64,000 nucleotides of DNA from Amycolatopsis decaplanina DSM 44594 (GTDB taxonomy: Bacteria; Actinomycetota; Actinomycetes; Mycobacteriales; Pseudonocardiaceae). Under the pieces are notes generated by a model that worked only from the letters and a program-made list of their open reading frames with translations, was not told where the DNA came from and searched no databases. The DNA is taken from contig NZ_AOHO01000065.1 in the NCBI RefSeq assembly GCF_000342005.1, forward strand, positions 1-64,000, in the 5' to 3' direction. This document shows positions 9,083 through 17,660 of the stretch, in pieces (positions within the stretch are counted from its first letter, which is position 1; every line of letters begins with the position of its first letter). The position numbers and the translations under genes are program-made.

Positions 9083-10396
9083 ATGCCATCGGGTCCAGCC
9101 GTTCTTCCCGGCCCTCGCGGACGGATTCTAGTGGGCAACCACTACGACTACGAGCGCGACCGTCCCGGATTCCTACGGGACTGCCAGCGTCGTTATGGCG
9201 ACGTATTCCGTTTTGGCCCGAACGCGGTGGTCCTCGCCGATCCGGAACTGATCCACCAGATACTGTCGGACACCGGTACCGCCTTCACGATGGCCACCCG
9301 CCCCGGCCAGGATGTCACCGAGCTCATCGAAGATGAACATATCTGGATGCAAGCACGGCGGCGTAGCGCGCAATCACTGGGACGGAGAGTTCTGTCCGCG
9401 CATGGGGCCCGGCTGCGGCGGACGTTCGCTGCGGGGTTCGCGGCGGTCGCAGGTCAGACCATCGACGTGCCCAAGGCCGCCCAGGAGCTCTGCGGTCGAG
9501 CGGCGGTCGATTTCTGCCTCCACGACGCGGCCGAGAGCGTCGCGCCGGCCGCTGCCATGCTCAACCGGCTGGCCCTGGCCGACATCGAACGCCCCCGGCG
9601 TGCCTCCGGGTGGCTACACCTGCCGTGGCAACGACGGCTGCGGGCATCCGATCGGGACACCCTGGAGATGCTCACCCGGACCGTGCTGGCCCGGCAAAGC
9701 CACCCACAACCGGCGACGCCACGGGACATGCTGGACGTGCTGCTCGCTCCCGGCAATCGCCGGCCGATGACAACTCGGGAAATCGCTCGCCTCCTGCGGC
9801 TCGTGCTGTCTGCCTCACACGGTGTTCCAGGCGCCGCCCTTTCCTGGATCGTCCATGAACTGAGTGCGAGACCCCCGATACTGACCGACGTGCGTGCCGA
9901 ATCAGGCGCGCTGCCGGAACTGGTCGATACAGCGAACTCTCGCCTGATGCCGTTCACGCGTGCCGTGGTGCTCGAGGTCTTACGGCTGCGCCCACCCACA
10001 TGGCTACTCGGCCGCACCGCTGCGCAACCGACCATGCTGGGCCGGTGGGCATTGCGGCCCGGTGAACGAGTGCTGTTCAGTCCGTATCTGGTCCACCGCG
10101 ACCCGCGCTGGTGGAAGCGTCCCGATGAGTTCAACCCCCACCGTTGGCTGGCCGCTGACCCTCCGCACACCGCACGAGCGTACTTCCCCTTCGGCGCCGG
10201 CCCCCGGGTATGCCTTGGCGCACAGCTCGGCCTCCTCCAACTCATGATCGCCACCGCGCAGCTTGCCGCTGGATACGACCTCGAACCAGTCGACGCCACC
10301 GAGATGGTCCCCCATTTCGGGGCGCTGCTCGTACCGGTAGGACTTCAAGCCCGCCTGCGACCCTCACATGATCCTCAACTGCAGCACGAGATATGA
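9083..10396 (+). CDS. Cytochrome P450, predicted aromatic crosslinking enzyme of the RiPP locus
   Basis: This 437-residue soluble P450 starts at the ATG at 9083 behind GAGGAGG. It has the ExxR motif (EVLR, 298-301), a PERF-like FNPHRW (350-355) and the haem loop FGAGPRVCLG with Cys377. The I-helix is odd: where most P450s have A/GGx(D/E)T, this one reads SASHGVPGAALSW (243-255), so the acid-alcohol pair used for oxygen protonation is replaced by Gly/Val/Pro. Loss of this pair is tolerated in some phenol-coupling P450s. With the aromatic precursor upstream, the likely role is Tyr-Tyr or Tyr-His bond formation. The stop overlaps the next gene (ATGA), so the two are translationally coupled. Confidence 0.85.
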   Translation: MPSGPAVLPGPRGRILVGNHYDYERDRPGFLRDCQRRYGDVFRFGPNAVVLADPELIHQILSDTGTAFTMATRPGQDVTELIEDEHIWMQARRRSAQSLGRRVLSAHGARLRRTFAAGFAAVAGQTIDVPKAAQELCGRAAVDFCLHDAAESVAPAAAMLNRLALADIERPRRASGWLHLPWQRRLRASDRDTLEMLTRTVLARQSHPQPATPRDMLDVLLAPGNRRPMTTREIARLLRLVLSASHGVPGAALSWIVHELSARPPILTDVRAESGALPELVDTANSRLMPFTRAVVLEVLRLRPPTWLLGRTAAQPTMLGRWALRPGERVLFSPYLVHRDPRWWKRPDEFNPHRWLAADPPHTARAYFPFGAGPRVCLGAQLGLLQLMIATAQLAAGYDLEPVDATEMVPHFGALLVPVGLQARLRPSHDPQLQHEI

Positions 10397-10995
10397 GGTT
10401 GGTGCAGATGCCCAGTAAAAGCGCCGCGGCCTTCTTCCGCCCCAGATACCCGATTCTTTCACCGCGGGTCCTGTTGCGCCCGTTCACCGAAGACGACCTC
10501 GAGCCGCTCCACGACATGCAATCTCAGCCTGAGGTCGCCCGGTTCGTCGAGATGTACCGGCAGCCACCGTCCCGAGAACAAGTGTGTGCGGCTCTTGCAT
10601 GGCGGATGCGGAACACAGCGTTGAGTCAGGAAGGAGACGCGCTGATGCTCGCCGTGGAGTCGAAAAGCCGCCACGTTCTGGTCGGCGAGGTCATCCTCTA
10701 TTGGTTGGACGAACAACACCGGCAGGGCGAGCTGGGGACGATCTTCAATCCGCGCTACCACGGCCAGGGTCTGGCTACCGAAGCGGTCACGGAGATGCTG
10801 CGACTCGGCTTCGAGTCGCTCGGCCTGCGGCGCATCATCGCGCGCTGCGATGTCCGCAACACGCCGGCGACCCGGGTCGTGGAACGAATCGGGATGCGCC
10901 GAGAAGCCCTGCTCCGGGACTGCTCGTTCGTGGAAGAGGCCTGGCACAGCGAATACCTGTACTCAATACTGTCCGCGGAATGGGCCGGCCGGTGA
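10393..10995 (+). CDS. GNAT (RimJ/RimL-type) N-acetyltransferase
   Basis: The 200-residue protein has the GNAT acetyl-CoA fold. It opens with LSPRVLLRPFTEDDLEPLHD (about 22-41), carries the ELGTIFNPRYHGQGLATEAV acetyl-CoA-binding segment (about 113-132) and ends with RRIIARCDVRNTPATRVVERIGM. RimJ/RimL relatives acetylate alpha-amino groups of proteins, peptides or small molecules. Its start overlaps the P450 stop by four bases. That coupling suggests it modifies the same product, perhaps capping the peptide N-terminus, though a resistance role is also possible. No direct sequence evidence decides the substrate. Confidence 0.85.
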   Translation: MRLVQMPSKSAAAFFRPRYPILSPRVLLRPFTEDDLEPLHDMQSQPEVARFVEMYRQPPSREQVCAALAWRMRNTALSQEGDALMLAVESKSRHVLVGEVILYWLDEQHRQGELGTIFNPRYHGQGLATEAVTEMLRLGFESLGLRRIIARCDVRNTPATRVVERIGMRREALLRDCSFVEEAWHSEYLYSILSAEWAGR

Positions 10996-11132
10996 CCGAG
11001 GCGGCTCAGTCCGTACCACGAGGTTGCCCAGATGCGCCCGCGCGGCCGGCGCGTACACCTGGTCGAACAGTCGGGGCATCCCGCCGGCACGAGTGGTGTT
11101 CAGGTCGTCGATGCTGTCCGCGCGGCCGGCCC

Positions 11133-11663
11133 CTAGCTTGAGCGTTCGCGGTGATAGTGGCGGGCGGCCTTTGCCCGGTTGCCGCAGGCGGTCATCGAGC
11201 ACCACCGTCTGGCGCCGTTGCGGGTCGTGTCTTCGAAATACAGCGTGCAGCTCGGATAGGCGGAGCAGCGCTTGATTCGTTCGGGGCGCGCGCGGAGCAA
11301 CATCAGGTAGTTGTAGGCCGCGAGCCAGGCAGGCCGCCATTCCGGCTGCTCGACCTCGATCACGTCCGCAGGACGGCCTTGCCTCGACTCCGGCCGCAGG
11401 CGCCCCCGGTCCAGGACCGCGTTCAGCGCGCGCTCGGGCGCCCCGGTGGGCGTGTCGAGCACCTCGCGCAGAACAGACCGCGTGTGACGTAATGGTTCCT
11501 CCGCGCCCGGCGTATCAGGAATGCCGTGTTCCGCCAGCCAGGCACCGACTCCTCCCGATTCGTCGAAGACATCTCGCCGGCCATCGCGTTCCGGCCACGT
11601 GGTGTTCAGCAAGTCGAGGGCGAGGGGTTCGCCGTTCAGGGGGCGTTGCAGCACACCGGTCAT
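11133..11663 (-). CDS. CGNR zinc-finger (ABATE domain) regulator
   Basis: The 176-residue protein has an N-terminal ABATE-type domain (PLNGEPLALDLLNTTW at about 8-23). It ends in the CGNR zinc finger: KRCSAYPSCTLYFEDTTRN, then RRWCSMTACGNRAKAARHY, with the expected CxxxxC and CxxxxCGNR cysteines. Such proteins are putative stress-responsive transcription regulators found in actinobacteria. It diverges from an alpha/beta hydrolase gene, and the space between holds a clear inverted repeat, so it probably controls that gene and itself. Confidence 0.88.
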   Translation of the reverse strand: MTGVLQRPLNGEPLALDLLNTTWPERDGRRDVFDESGGVGAWLAEHGIPDTPGAEEPLRHTRSVLREVLDTPTGAPERALNAVLDRGRLRPESRQGRPADVIEVEQPEWRPAWLAAYNYLMLLRARPERIKRCSAYPSCTLYFEDTTRNGARRWCSMTACGNRAKAARHYHRERSS

Positions 11664-11682
11664 CCTACCCTCCGTCCACGTG

Positions 11683-11743
11683 TTGACAGGTTAGGTCGAA
11701 CCATGCTCTAGTCTAACCGTCATCAAGTAGTTAGACGGTTAGA
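11683..11743. promoter_or_regulatory. Promoter/operator between CGNR regulator and hydrolase
   Basis: A TTGACA hexamer occurs at 11683-11688. A perfect 10-bp inverted repeat follows (TCTAACCGTC at 11712-11721, GACGGTTAGA at 11734-11743, 12-bp spacer), overlapping the likely start region of the hydrolase transcript. It suits binding by a dimeric regulator, most simply the divergent CGNR protein. A matching -10 box could not be placed with certainty. Confidence 0.55.
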
Positions 11744-11796
11744 AATCGACTGCGCCACAACCCGTCAGAGATCCGACTCCGAGGAGCATCATTTCC

Positions 11797-12708
11797 ATGC
11801 CTGAAACCATCCAGTCCCCCGTCGAGAAAGCCGGGCCAGCGGGCAGCGCCGTGCATCACCGCACCGCGATCGTCGACGGCAGGCGCGTGTTCTACCGGGA
11901 GGCCGGCGATCCGGCAGCGCCGACAGTCGTGCTCCTGCACGGCTTTCCCACCTCCTCGCACATGTTCCGCTCGCTGATCCCGGCGCTGGCCGACCGCTAT
12001 CACGTCGTCGCGCCCGACCACATCGGCTTCGGTCACTCCGACGCCCCGTCCGTGGATGAGTTCGACTACTCCTTCGAGAGGCTGACCTCGATCACGCTCG
12101 GGCTCCTCGACGCGCTCGCGCTGGACCACTTCGCTCTGTACATCCAGGACTACGGCGCACCCATCGGGCTTCGTATAGCCAGTCAGAGCCCGGAGCGGGT
12201 CACCGCCCTGCTGGTGCAATCCGGCAACGCCTACGTCGAGGGCTTCACCCCGTTCTGGGACGTGCTGTTCGCTCACGCCAAAGACCGCCGGGCTCACGAG
12301 GCGGAGGTGCGTCGCCTTCTGGAGCCCACGGCGACCCGCTGGCAATACACCCACGGCGTGCCCACCGACCGCTCGGATCGGCTCACCCCGGACACCTGGA
12401 CCCTCGACCAGGCTCTGCTCGACCGGCCAGGCAACAAGGAGGTGCAACTGCAGCTGTTCTGGGACTACCAGTTCAACCTCGACGCCTACCCGGCCTTCCA
12501 GCAGTACTTCCGCGAGCACCGTCCGCCGACGCTCATCACCTGGGGCGAGCACGACGAGATCTTCGGCGCGGATGGAGCTCGCGCGTTCCTTCGCGATCTA
12601 CCCGAGGCCGAACTCCACCTTCTCGACGCCGGGCACTTCGCCCTCGAGACACATGGCCCGGAAATCGCAGCCCTCATCCGTGACTTCCTCGACCGCACCT
12701 TGCGCTGA
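11797..12708 (+). CDS. Alpha/beta hydrolase, haloalkane dehalogenase/epoxide hydrolase-like
   Basis: The 303-residue enzyme has the oxyanion-hole motif LLHGFPTSS (46-54) and a nucleophile elbow QDYG with Asp118 instead of Ser. The later acid (WGEHDEIF near 250) and His (AGHFALET near 278) complete the triad. An Asp nucleophile places it with haloalkane dehalogenases and soluble epoxide hydrolases, which form an alkyl-enzyme ester. The substrate is unknown. The gene has its own upstream operator and a downstream hairpin, and it is divergent from the CGNR regulator. Confidence 0.88.
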   Translation: MPETIQSPVEKAGPAGSAVHHRTAIVDGRRVFYREAGDPAAPTVVLLHGFPTSSHMFRSLIPALADRYHVVAPDHIGFGHSDAPSVDEFDYSFERLTSITLGLLDALALDHFALYIQDYGAPIGLRIASQSPERVTALLVQSGNAYVEGFTPFWDVLFAHAKDRRAHEAEVRRLLEPTATRWQYTHGVPTDRSDRLTPDTWTLDQALLDRPGNKEVQLQLFWDYQFNLDAYPAFQQYFREHRPPTLITWGEHDEIFGADGARAFLRDLPEAELHLLDAGHFALETHGPEIAALIRDFLDRTLR

Positions 12709-12720
12709 CCACCGGTCGAT

Positions 12721-12752
12721 GGTTCGCCGGGACGAACGCCTTCCGGCGAACC
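12721..12752 (+). terminator. Terminator-like hairpin after the hydrolase
   Basis: A perfect 10-bp stem (GGTTCGCCGG at 12721-12730 with 12743-12752) and 12-base loop lies 12 bases after the hydrolase stop. No T-tract follows, as is common in actinomycetes. The rest of the 320-bp gap to arcD holds a short open frame at 12786-12959 (start VNSGIDSAWLRIPAPVTAAD) of no recognised family, plus the candidate DevR-type site. Confidence 0.6.
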
Positions 12753-12900
12753 ACCACGTCCTCGGACGATGAGAAGCGTGCGGCGGTGAACAGCGGCATC
12801 GACTCGGCCTGGCTGCGCATCCCTGCACCGGTCACCGCCGCCGACCTGGGGGACGCCGACATCGAAGGACTCACGGGAGTGGCTGTGGACCCCGGCGACC

Positions 12901-12915
12901 GGGGACTTTCGGCAC
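12901..12915 (+). promoter_or_regulatory. Candidate DevR/DosR-type box upstream of the arc-nar operon
   Basis: GGGGACTTTCGGCAC resembles the GGGACTT half of DevR/DosR (OsdR) hypoxia boxes. A second CCGGCCTTTCGGCCTG element lies at 12928-12943. They sit about 90-130 bp before arcD, a plausible activator position. No FNR or ArgR box was seen. It is inferred from consensus memory and is weaker than the site at 28371. Confidence 0.35.
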
Positions 12916-13028
12916 CCACGCCCTTGTCCGGCCTTTCGGCCTGTTTGCCGCGGACCTAAGCCCCATGGCTCCGCCGCGCCGACCGTAGATGCTCGAAGTG
13001 GACCTACGAGCGTCAGATCGGAAGAGTG

Positions 13029-14450
13029 ATGGCAGAGCAGGAACAACCGGATGGAGCCGGATCAGCTGCCCCTGCCCCGACGAGCGGAAAGGAGTTCTCG
13101 AACCAGTTCGGCTTGCCGACCGCGACGGCGCTGGTGGTCGGTTCGATCATCGGCACGGGCGTGTTCGCCCTACCCTCGTCACTGGCCCCCTACGGCCTGT
13201 CGAGCCTCTTGGCCTTCGCGCTGGTCACGATCGGCGCCCTGGCCTTGGGCCTGGTGTTCGGCTGGCTCAACAAACGGGTTCCGGGCTCGGGCGGGCCGTA
13301 CCTGTACGCACGGGACGCCTTCGGCGAGTTCGGCGGGTTCGTCACCGCATGGGCCTATTGGCTGACCGTCTGGGTGGGCAACGCCGGTATCGCGGTCGCC
13401 TGGGTCGGCTACGTGGAAGTGTTCGTCAACAAGGATCACAACCCGTGGTGGTCGATCGCCATCGCACTGGTCGGGCTGTGGCTGCCCGCCGCCATCAACA
13501 TCTCCGGAGTGCGGAACCTCGCGTGGTTCCAGATCGTCACCACGATCCTCAAGTTCGTGCCGCTGGTTTTCATGGCGACCATCGGGCTGTTCTTCATCAA
13601 GGCCGACAACCTCGGTTCGTTCAATCCCAGTGGGCTGTCCTGGGCAGGTGCCATCTCCGCGGCGGCCGCGATCGCGCTGTTCAGCTACCTCGGCCTGGAG
13701 ACGGCCTCGGTGGCCGCCGGACGCGTCCGCGACCCGCGGCGCAACGTCTCCCGGGCCACCGTGCTCGGGACCCTGGTCTGCGCCGTCGTCTATGTCCTGG
13801 GGACCGTCACGGTGTTCGGCACGGTCGGACAGCAGACGCTGGTCGACTCCACGTCACCGTTCTCCGATTCGGCCACCGCCATCTTCGGGGCGAGCTGGGC
13901 CGGGCAGGCCATGGCCGTGGTGGCGATCGTCTCCGGGCTCGGCTGCCTGAACGGCTGGACGTTGATCTGCGCCGAAATGCCGATGGCCGCGGCCCGTGAC
14001 CGGCTGTTCCCGACCCAGTTCGCGAAGCTGAGCAAAAAGGAGATCCCGGTGTTCGGCATCGTGGTCGCCACCGTGCTGGCGTCGGCGCTCACCGCGTTCG
14101 GCTACTGGAGCTTCCAGTCCGTGTTCACCAACGTGGTGTTGCTGAGTGTGTTCACCGCAGTGATCCCTTACCTGTACTCCGCGGCCGCACATCTCTACTG
14201 GCTCATCGTCGAGGGCCGCGCGCTGAACTGGCCGCATCTGGTGCGCGACCTGGTAGTGACCGCCTTCGCCCTGGTCTTCGGTTTCTGGGCCCTGGCAGGC
14301 AGCGGCTACCAGGCGGTGTACTACGGCGTGTTCGCCTTCTTCCTCGGCATTCCCGTCTACGTCTGGATGAAGTTCCAGCGCAAGGAGTACGGCGAAACCC
14401 CGGTTTCCCCCGCTCGATACACCGAGGACGACACGCAGGAGCGATCATGA
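13029..14450 (+). CDS. arcD: Arginine/ornithine antiporter-like APC permease
   Basis: The 473-residue integral membrane protein of the APC superfamily begins with a cytoplasmic tail. It then has the family's first-helix motif (ATALVVGSIIGTGVFALPSS) and about 12 hydrophobic segments. It heads an operon with arginine deiminase, ornithine carbamoyltransferase and carbamate kinase. The natural role is therefore arginine uptake in exchange for ornithine. A GTG three bases earlier (13026) is an alternative start. The stop overlaps arcA by four bases (ATGA). Confidence 0.85.
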   Translation: MAEQEQPDGAGSAAPAPTSGKEFSNQFGLPTATALVVGSIIGTGVFALPSSLAPYGLSSLLAFALVTIGALALGLVFGWLNKRVPGSGGPYLYARDAFGEFGGFVTAWAYWLTVWVGNAGIAVAWVGYVEVFVNKDHNPWWSIAIALVGLWLPAAINISGVRNLAWFQIVTTILKFVPLVFMATIGLFFIKADNLGSFNPSGLSWAGAISAAAAIALFSYLGLETASVAAGRVRDPRRNVSRATVLGTLVCAVVYVLGTVTVFGTVGQQTLVDSTSPFSDSATAIFGASWAGQAMAVVAIVSGLGCLNGWTLICAEMPMAAARDRLFPTQFAKLSKKEIPVFGIVVATVLASALTAFGYWSFQSVFTNVVLLSVFTAVIPYLYSAAAHLYWLIVEGRALNWPHLVRDLVVTAFALVFGFWALAGSGYQAVYYGVFAFFLGIPVYVWMKFQRKEYGETPVSPARYTEDDTQERS

Positions 14451-15667
14451 CTTTCGCCGTTCATTCGGAGGTCGGCCGGTTGCGACAGGCCATCGTGCAC
14501 CGCCCCGGACTCGAACTCACCCGATTGACCCCACGCAACATCGGCGAACTGCTCTTCGACGACGTCCTCTGGGCCAAGCAGGCGAAGCAGGAGCACGACG
14601 CGTTCGCCGAAGCCTTGCGCGACAAAGGTGTTCATGTGCACTACTACGGTCGATTACTGGCGGAAACGCTCGCGCTGCCCGAGGGCCGGGCCTTTGTGCT
14701 GGACCGGGTGTGCACGCCCGAAATCCTCGGCCCGGCGCTGGCCGCACCGCTGCGTGCCCTGTTCGACGACCTCGACGGGGACGACCTGGCCGAGTACCTG
14801 GTGGGCGGAGTCCTCAAGGCCGATCTCCGGCCGCTGCGAGCGCGGAGTCTCCGCTGGGAGACCCTCGCCGCCGACGACTTCATCCTCCCGCCGTTGCCCA
14901 ATCATTTGTTCCAGCGTGACGATTCCTGCTGGGTGTACGGCGGTGTCTCGATCAACCCGATGGCGAAACCCGCGCGACAACGTGAATCCCTGCACACTCG
15001 GGCCATTTACCGTCACCATCCGATGTTCGCCGGTGCCGGGTTCCCCACTTACTACGGTGACGACGACGTCAGCCACCAGCCGGCCACCGTCGAAGGCGGC
15101 GACGTGCACGTACTCGGCGAGGGCGCCGTTCTCATCGGCATGGGAGAGCGCACCACGCCCATGGCCGTCGAGATCCTCGCCAAGGCCCTGTTCTCCAGCG
15201 GACAGGCACACACCGTCGTCGCCGTGGAGCTCACGCACTCCCACGCCACGATGCACCTGGACACGGTGATGAGCATGGTCGACCGTGCCACCTTCGTCGT
15301 TTACCCCTACTTCGACCGGGACGCCCGCAGCTGGACCATCACCGAGGGAGAAGAACCTGCCGCCCTGAGCGTGCATGCCAACCGGAATCTGTGGCACACC
15401 CTCGCCGAAGTCCTGAAAGTTCCCGAGGTCACCCTGCTCAGCACCGACGAGGACAGCCGGGCCGCCGAGCGTGAGCAATGGGACGACGGTACGAACTACC
15501 TTGCTGTCGCCCCGGGGGTCGTCCTCGGCTACGAACGCAACGTCGCCACCAACACCATGCTGCGCAAGCACGGCATCGAAGTCGTCACCATCGCCGGGAG
15601 CGAACTGGGACGCGGCCGTGGCGGGCCCCGTTGCATGACCTGCCCGATCGACCGCGACCCGAGCTGA
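14447..15667 (+). CDS. arcA: Arginine deiminase
   Basis: The 406-residue enzyme hydrolyses arginine to citrulline and ammonia, the first step of the arginine deiminase route. It starts with the family signature FAVHSEVGRLRQAIVHRPGLE. It contains NHLFQRDDSCWVYGG, EGGDVHVLGEGAVLIGMGER and HLDTVMSMVD, and ends with the catalytic-cysteine loop GRGRGGPRCMTCP. Length is normal for the family. Its start overlaps the antiporter stop and argF/arcB follows after 11 bases, so it belongs to one transcript. Confidence 0.96.
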   Translation: MTFAVHSEVGRLRQAIVHRPGLELTRLTPRNIGELLFDDVLWAKQAKQEHDAFAEALRDKGVHVHYYGRLLAETLALPEGRAFVLDRVCTPEILGPALAAPLRALFDDLDGDDLAEYLVGGVLKADLRPLRARSLRWETLAADDFILPPLPNHLFQRDDSCWVYGGVSINPMAKPARQRESLHTRAIYRHHPMFAGAGFPTYYGDDDVSHQPATVEGGDVHVLGEGAVLIGMGERTTPMAVEILAKALFSSGQAHTVVAVELTHSHATMHLDTVMSMVDRATFVVYPYFDRDARSWTITEGEEPAALSVHANRNLWHTLAEVLKVPEVTLLSTDEDSRAAEREQWDDGTNYLAVAPGVVLGYERNVATNTMLRKHGIEVVTIAGSELGRGRGGPRCMTCPIDRDPS

Positions 15668-15678
15668 ACGGATCCGAA

Positions 15679-16680
15679 ATGGCCTTCAACCTGCGCAACC
15701 GCAGCTACCTCACCGAACTCGACTTCACCAAGGAAGAACTCGTCTTCCTGCTCGACCTGGCCGCCCAGCTCAAGTCCGCCGCCTATGCCGGGATCACGCA
15801 AAGCCGGTTGGCCGGCAAGCATTTGGCGCTCGTCTTCGAGAAGCCCTCCACCAGGACCCGATGCGCGTTCGAGGTCGCCGCCGCGGAAGAAGGGGCGACC
15901 ACGACCTACCTCGGCCCCCAGGACGCCCATCTGGGACACAAGGAATCCGCCCGCGACACCGCTCGCGTGCTCGGCCGCATGTACGACGGGATCGAGTACC
16001 GCGGCCACGATCAGGCCACCGTCGAAGAACTGGCCCGGTACTCAGGTGTCCCCGTCTACAATGGACTAACCGCGGCCGGCCACCCCACGCAATCGCTCTG
16101 CGACGTGTTCACCATGCGCGAGCACAGCACGAAACCCCTGCAGGAGAGCACTTTCTGCTATCTCGGCGACACCCGCAACAACGTCGCCCGCTCCCTGCTC
16201 GCGATGGGCGCCAAGCTCGGCATGGACGTCCGGCTGGCCGGACCGCGCGCACTCTGGCCGGATGAGGAGCACCTGTCGGCCTGCCTGCGAGAAGGCGCGG
16301 TCAGTGGCGCCCGGATCACCGTCACCGACGACGTCGACGAGGCCGTGGCGGGCGCGGACTTCGTTTACACCGACGTCTGGGTGTCCATGGGCGAACCCGC
16401 CGGCACCTGGCATGAGCGGGTCACGCTGCTGGCGCCGTACCAGGTCACGGCGAAGACACTCAGCGCCACCGGCAACCCCGGTGTCCGGTTCCTGCACTGC
16501 CTGCCCGCGTTGCACGATCGCGACACCGAGGTCGGAGCCGAAGCGTTCAAGGAATTCGGGCTGGACGGCGTCGAGGTCACCGACGACGTCTTCGAATCCC
16601 CGGCGTCACTGGTGTTCGAGCAGGCGGAGAACCGGATGCACACCATCAAGGCGATCCTGGTCGCCACCCTGGGGAGCTGA
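15679..16680 (+). CDS. arcB: Ornithine carbamoyltransferase (catabolic context)
   Basis: The 333-residue enzyme splits citrulline with phosphate to ornithine and carbamoyl phosphate in this context. Carbamoyl-phosphate-binding motifs are present: STRTRCAFE near 56-64, GHPTQSLCD near 134-142 and LHCLPA near 274. The ATG at 15679 is chosen because MAFNLRNRSYLTELDFTKEE is the usual N-terminus; an upstream open frame is an arcA shadow. It lies between arcA and arcC, which argues for the catabolic form, although sequence alone cannot separate it from anabolic ArgF. Confidence 0.95.
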   Translation: MAFNLRNRSYLTELDFTKEELVFLLDLAAQLKSAAYAGITQSRLAGKHLALVFEKPSTRTRCAFEVAAAEEGATTTYLGPQDAHLGHKESARDTARVLGRMYDGIEYRGHDQATVEELARYSGVPVYNGLTAAGHPTQSLCDVFTMREHSTKPLQESTFCYLGDTRNNVARSLLAMGAKLGMDVRLAGPRALWPDEEHLSACLREGAVSGARITVTDDVDEAVAGADFVYTDVWVSMGEPAGTWHERVTLLAPYQVTAKTLSATGNPGVRFLHCLPALHDRDTEVGAEAFKEFGLDGVEVTDDVFESPASLVFEQAENRMHTIKAILVATLGS

Positions 16681-16682
16681 CC

Positions 16683-17660
16683 ATGCGGATCCTCGTCGCA
16701 CTGGGCGGCAACGCACTGCTTCGCCGCGGCGAACGACCGGACGCGGACCTCCAGCAGGTCAACGTGCTCGCCGCCGCCGCGGCCATCGCGGAACTCGCCA
16801 CCGAGCACGAAGTCGTGCTCACCCACGGCAACGGCCCCCAGGTGGGAATGCTGGCGCTGGAAAGCGCCGCGGACCCCGCACTCACCCGGCCCTATCCGCT
16901 CGACGTCCTCGGCGCGCAGACCCAGGGAATGATCGGCTACCTGCTCGGCCAGGCACTGCAGAACGTCGTTCCCGGCAAGCAGGTCGCCACGCTGATGACG
17001 CAGACGCTCGTCTCCGTCGCCGATCCCGCGTTCACCGATCCCACCAAGTTCGTCGGCCCGGTCTACACCGACGAGCAGGCCGCGACGCTGGCCACCGAAC
17101 GTGATTGGACCCTGCGCCCGGACGGCTCGTCCTGGCGCAGGGTCGTGCCCTCGCCCCGACCGCAGCGCGTGGTGGAGACGCCGGTGATCCACGCGCTCGT
17201 CGGGGCCGGAACGATCGTGGTCTGCGCCGGCGGGGGCGGTGTCCCCGTGGTGCGGGACGAACACACCGGACGGTTGCGGGGTGTCGAAGCCGTCGTCGAC
17301 AAGGACCGGACCGCGGCTCTGCTCGCCGAAGCGCTGGACGCCGACGCGCTGCTGCTGCTCACCGACGTGCCCGCGGTCATCGACGGCTACGGCACCCCGC
17401 ACGCCACTCCGATCCACCACACCACACCGGCGCGACTGCGGTCCCGCGATTTCCCCGCCGGTTCGATGGGTCCCAAGGTCGACGCCGCCTGCCGCTTCGT
17501 CGAGCTCACCGGGAAAACCGCCGCCATCGGCGCACTCGACTCACCCGTCGCGATGCTGCGCGGCACCGACGGCACCGTCATCACACCCAGCGGTAAGCCG
17601 TGCTCCTCCACCGATGAAACTGGAATACGACCCACGAACGATGGACCGAGACGCCGATGA
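16683..17660 (+). CDS. arcC: Carbamate kinase
   Basis: The 325-residue kinase transfers phosphate from carbamoyl phosphate to ADP, the ATP-yielding step of the pathway. It has the amino-acid-kinase fold signatures MRILVALGGNALLRRGE (1-17), THGNGPQVGMLALE (about 45-58), VVCAGGGGVPVV (about 179-190) and the late SMGPKVDAACRF. It follows arcB after two bases and overlaps narK by four bases. This physically fuses arginine fermentation to nitrate respiration in one operon. Confidence 0.95.
   Translation: MRILVALGGNALLRRGERPDADLQQVNVLAAAAAIAELATEHEVVLTHGNGPQVGMLALESAADPALTRPYPLDVLGAQTQGMIGYLLGQALQNVVPGKQVATLMTQTLVSVADPAFTDPTKFVGPVYTDEQAATLATERDWTLRPDGSSWRRVVPSPRPQRVVETPVIHALVGAGTIVVCAGGGGVPVVRDEHTGRLRGVEAVVDKDRTAALLAEALDADALLLLTDVPAVIDGYGTPHATPIHHTTPARLRSRDFPAGSMGPKVDAACRFVELTGKTAAIGALDSPVAMLRGTDGTVITPSGKPCSSTDETGIRPTNDGPRRR

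Noticed and set aside
12786..12959. Open frame VNSGIDSAWLRIPAPVTAAD before arcD
   Set aside because: No ribosome site and no recognised family; overlaps the likely control region.
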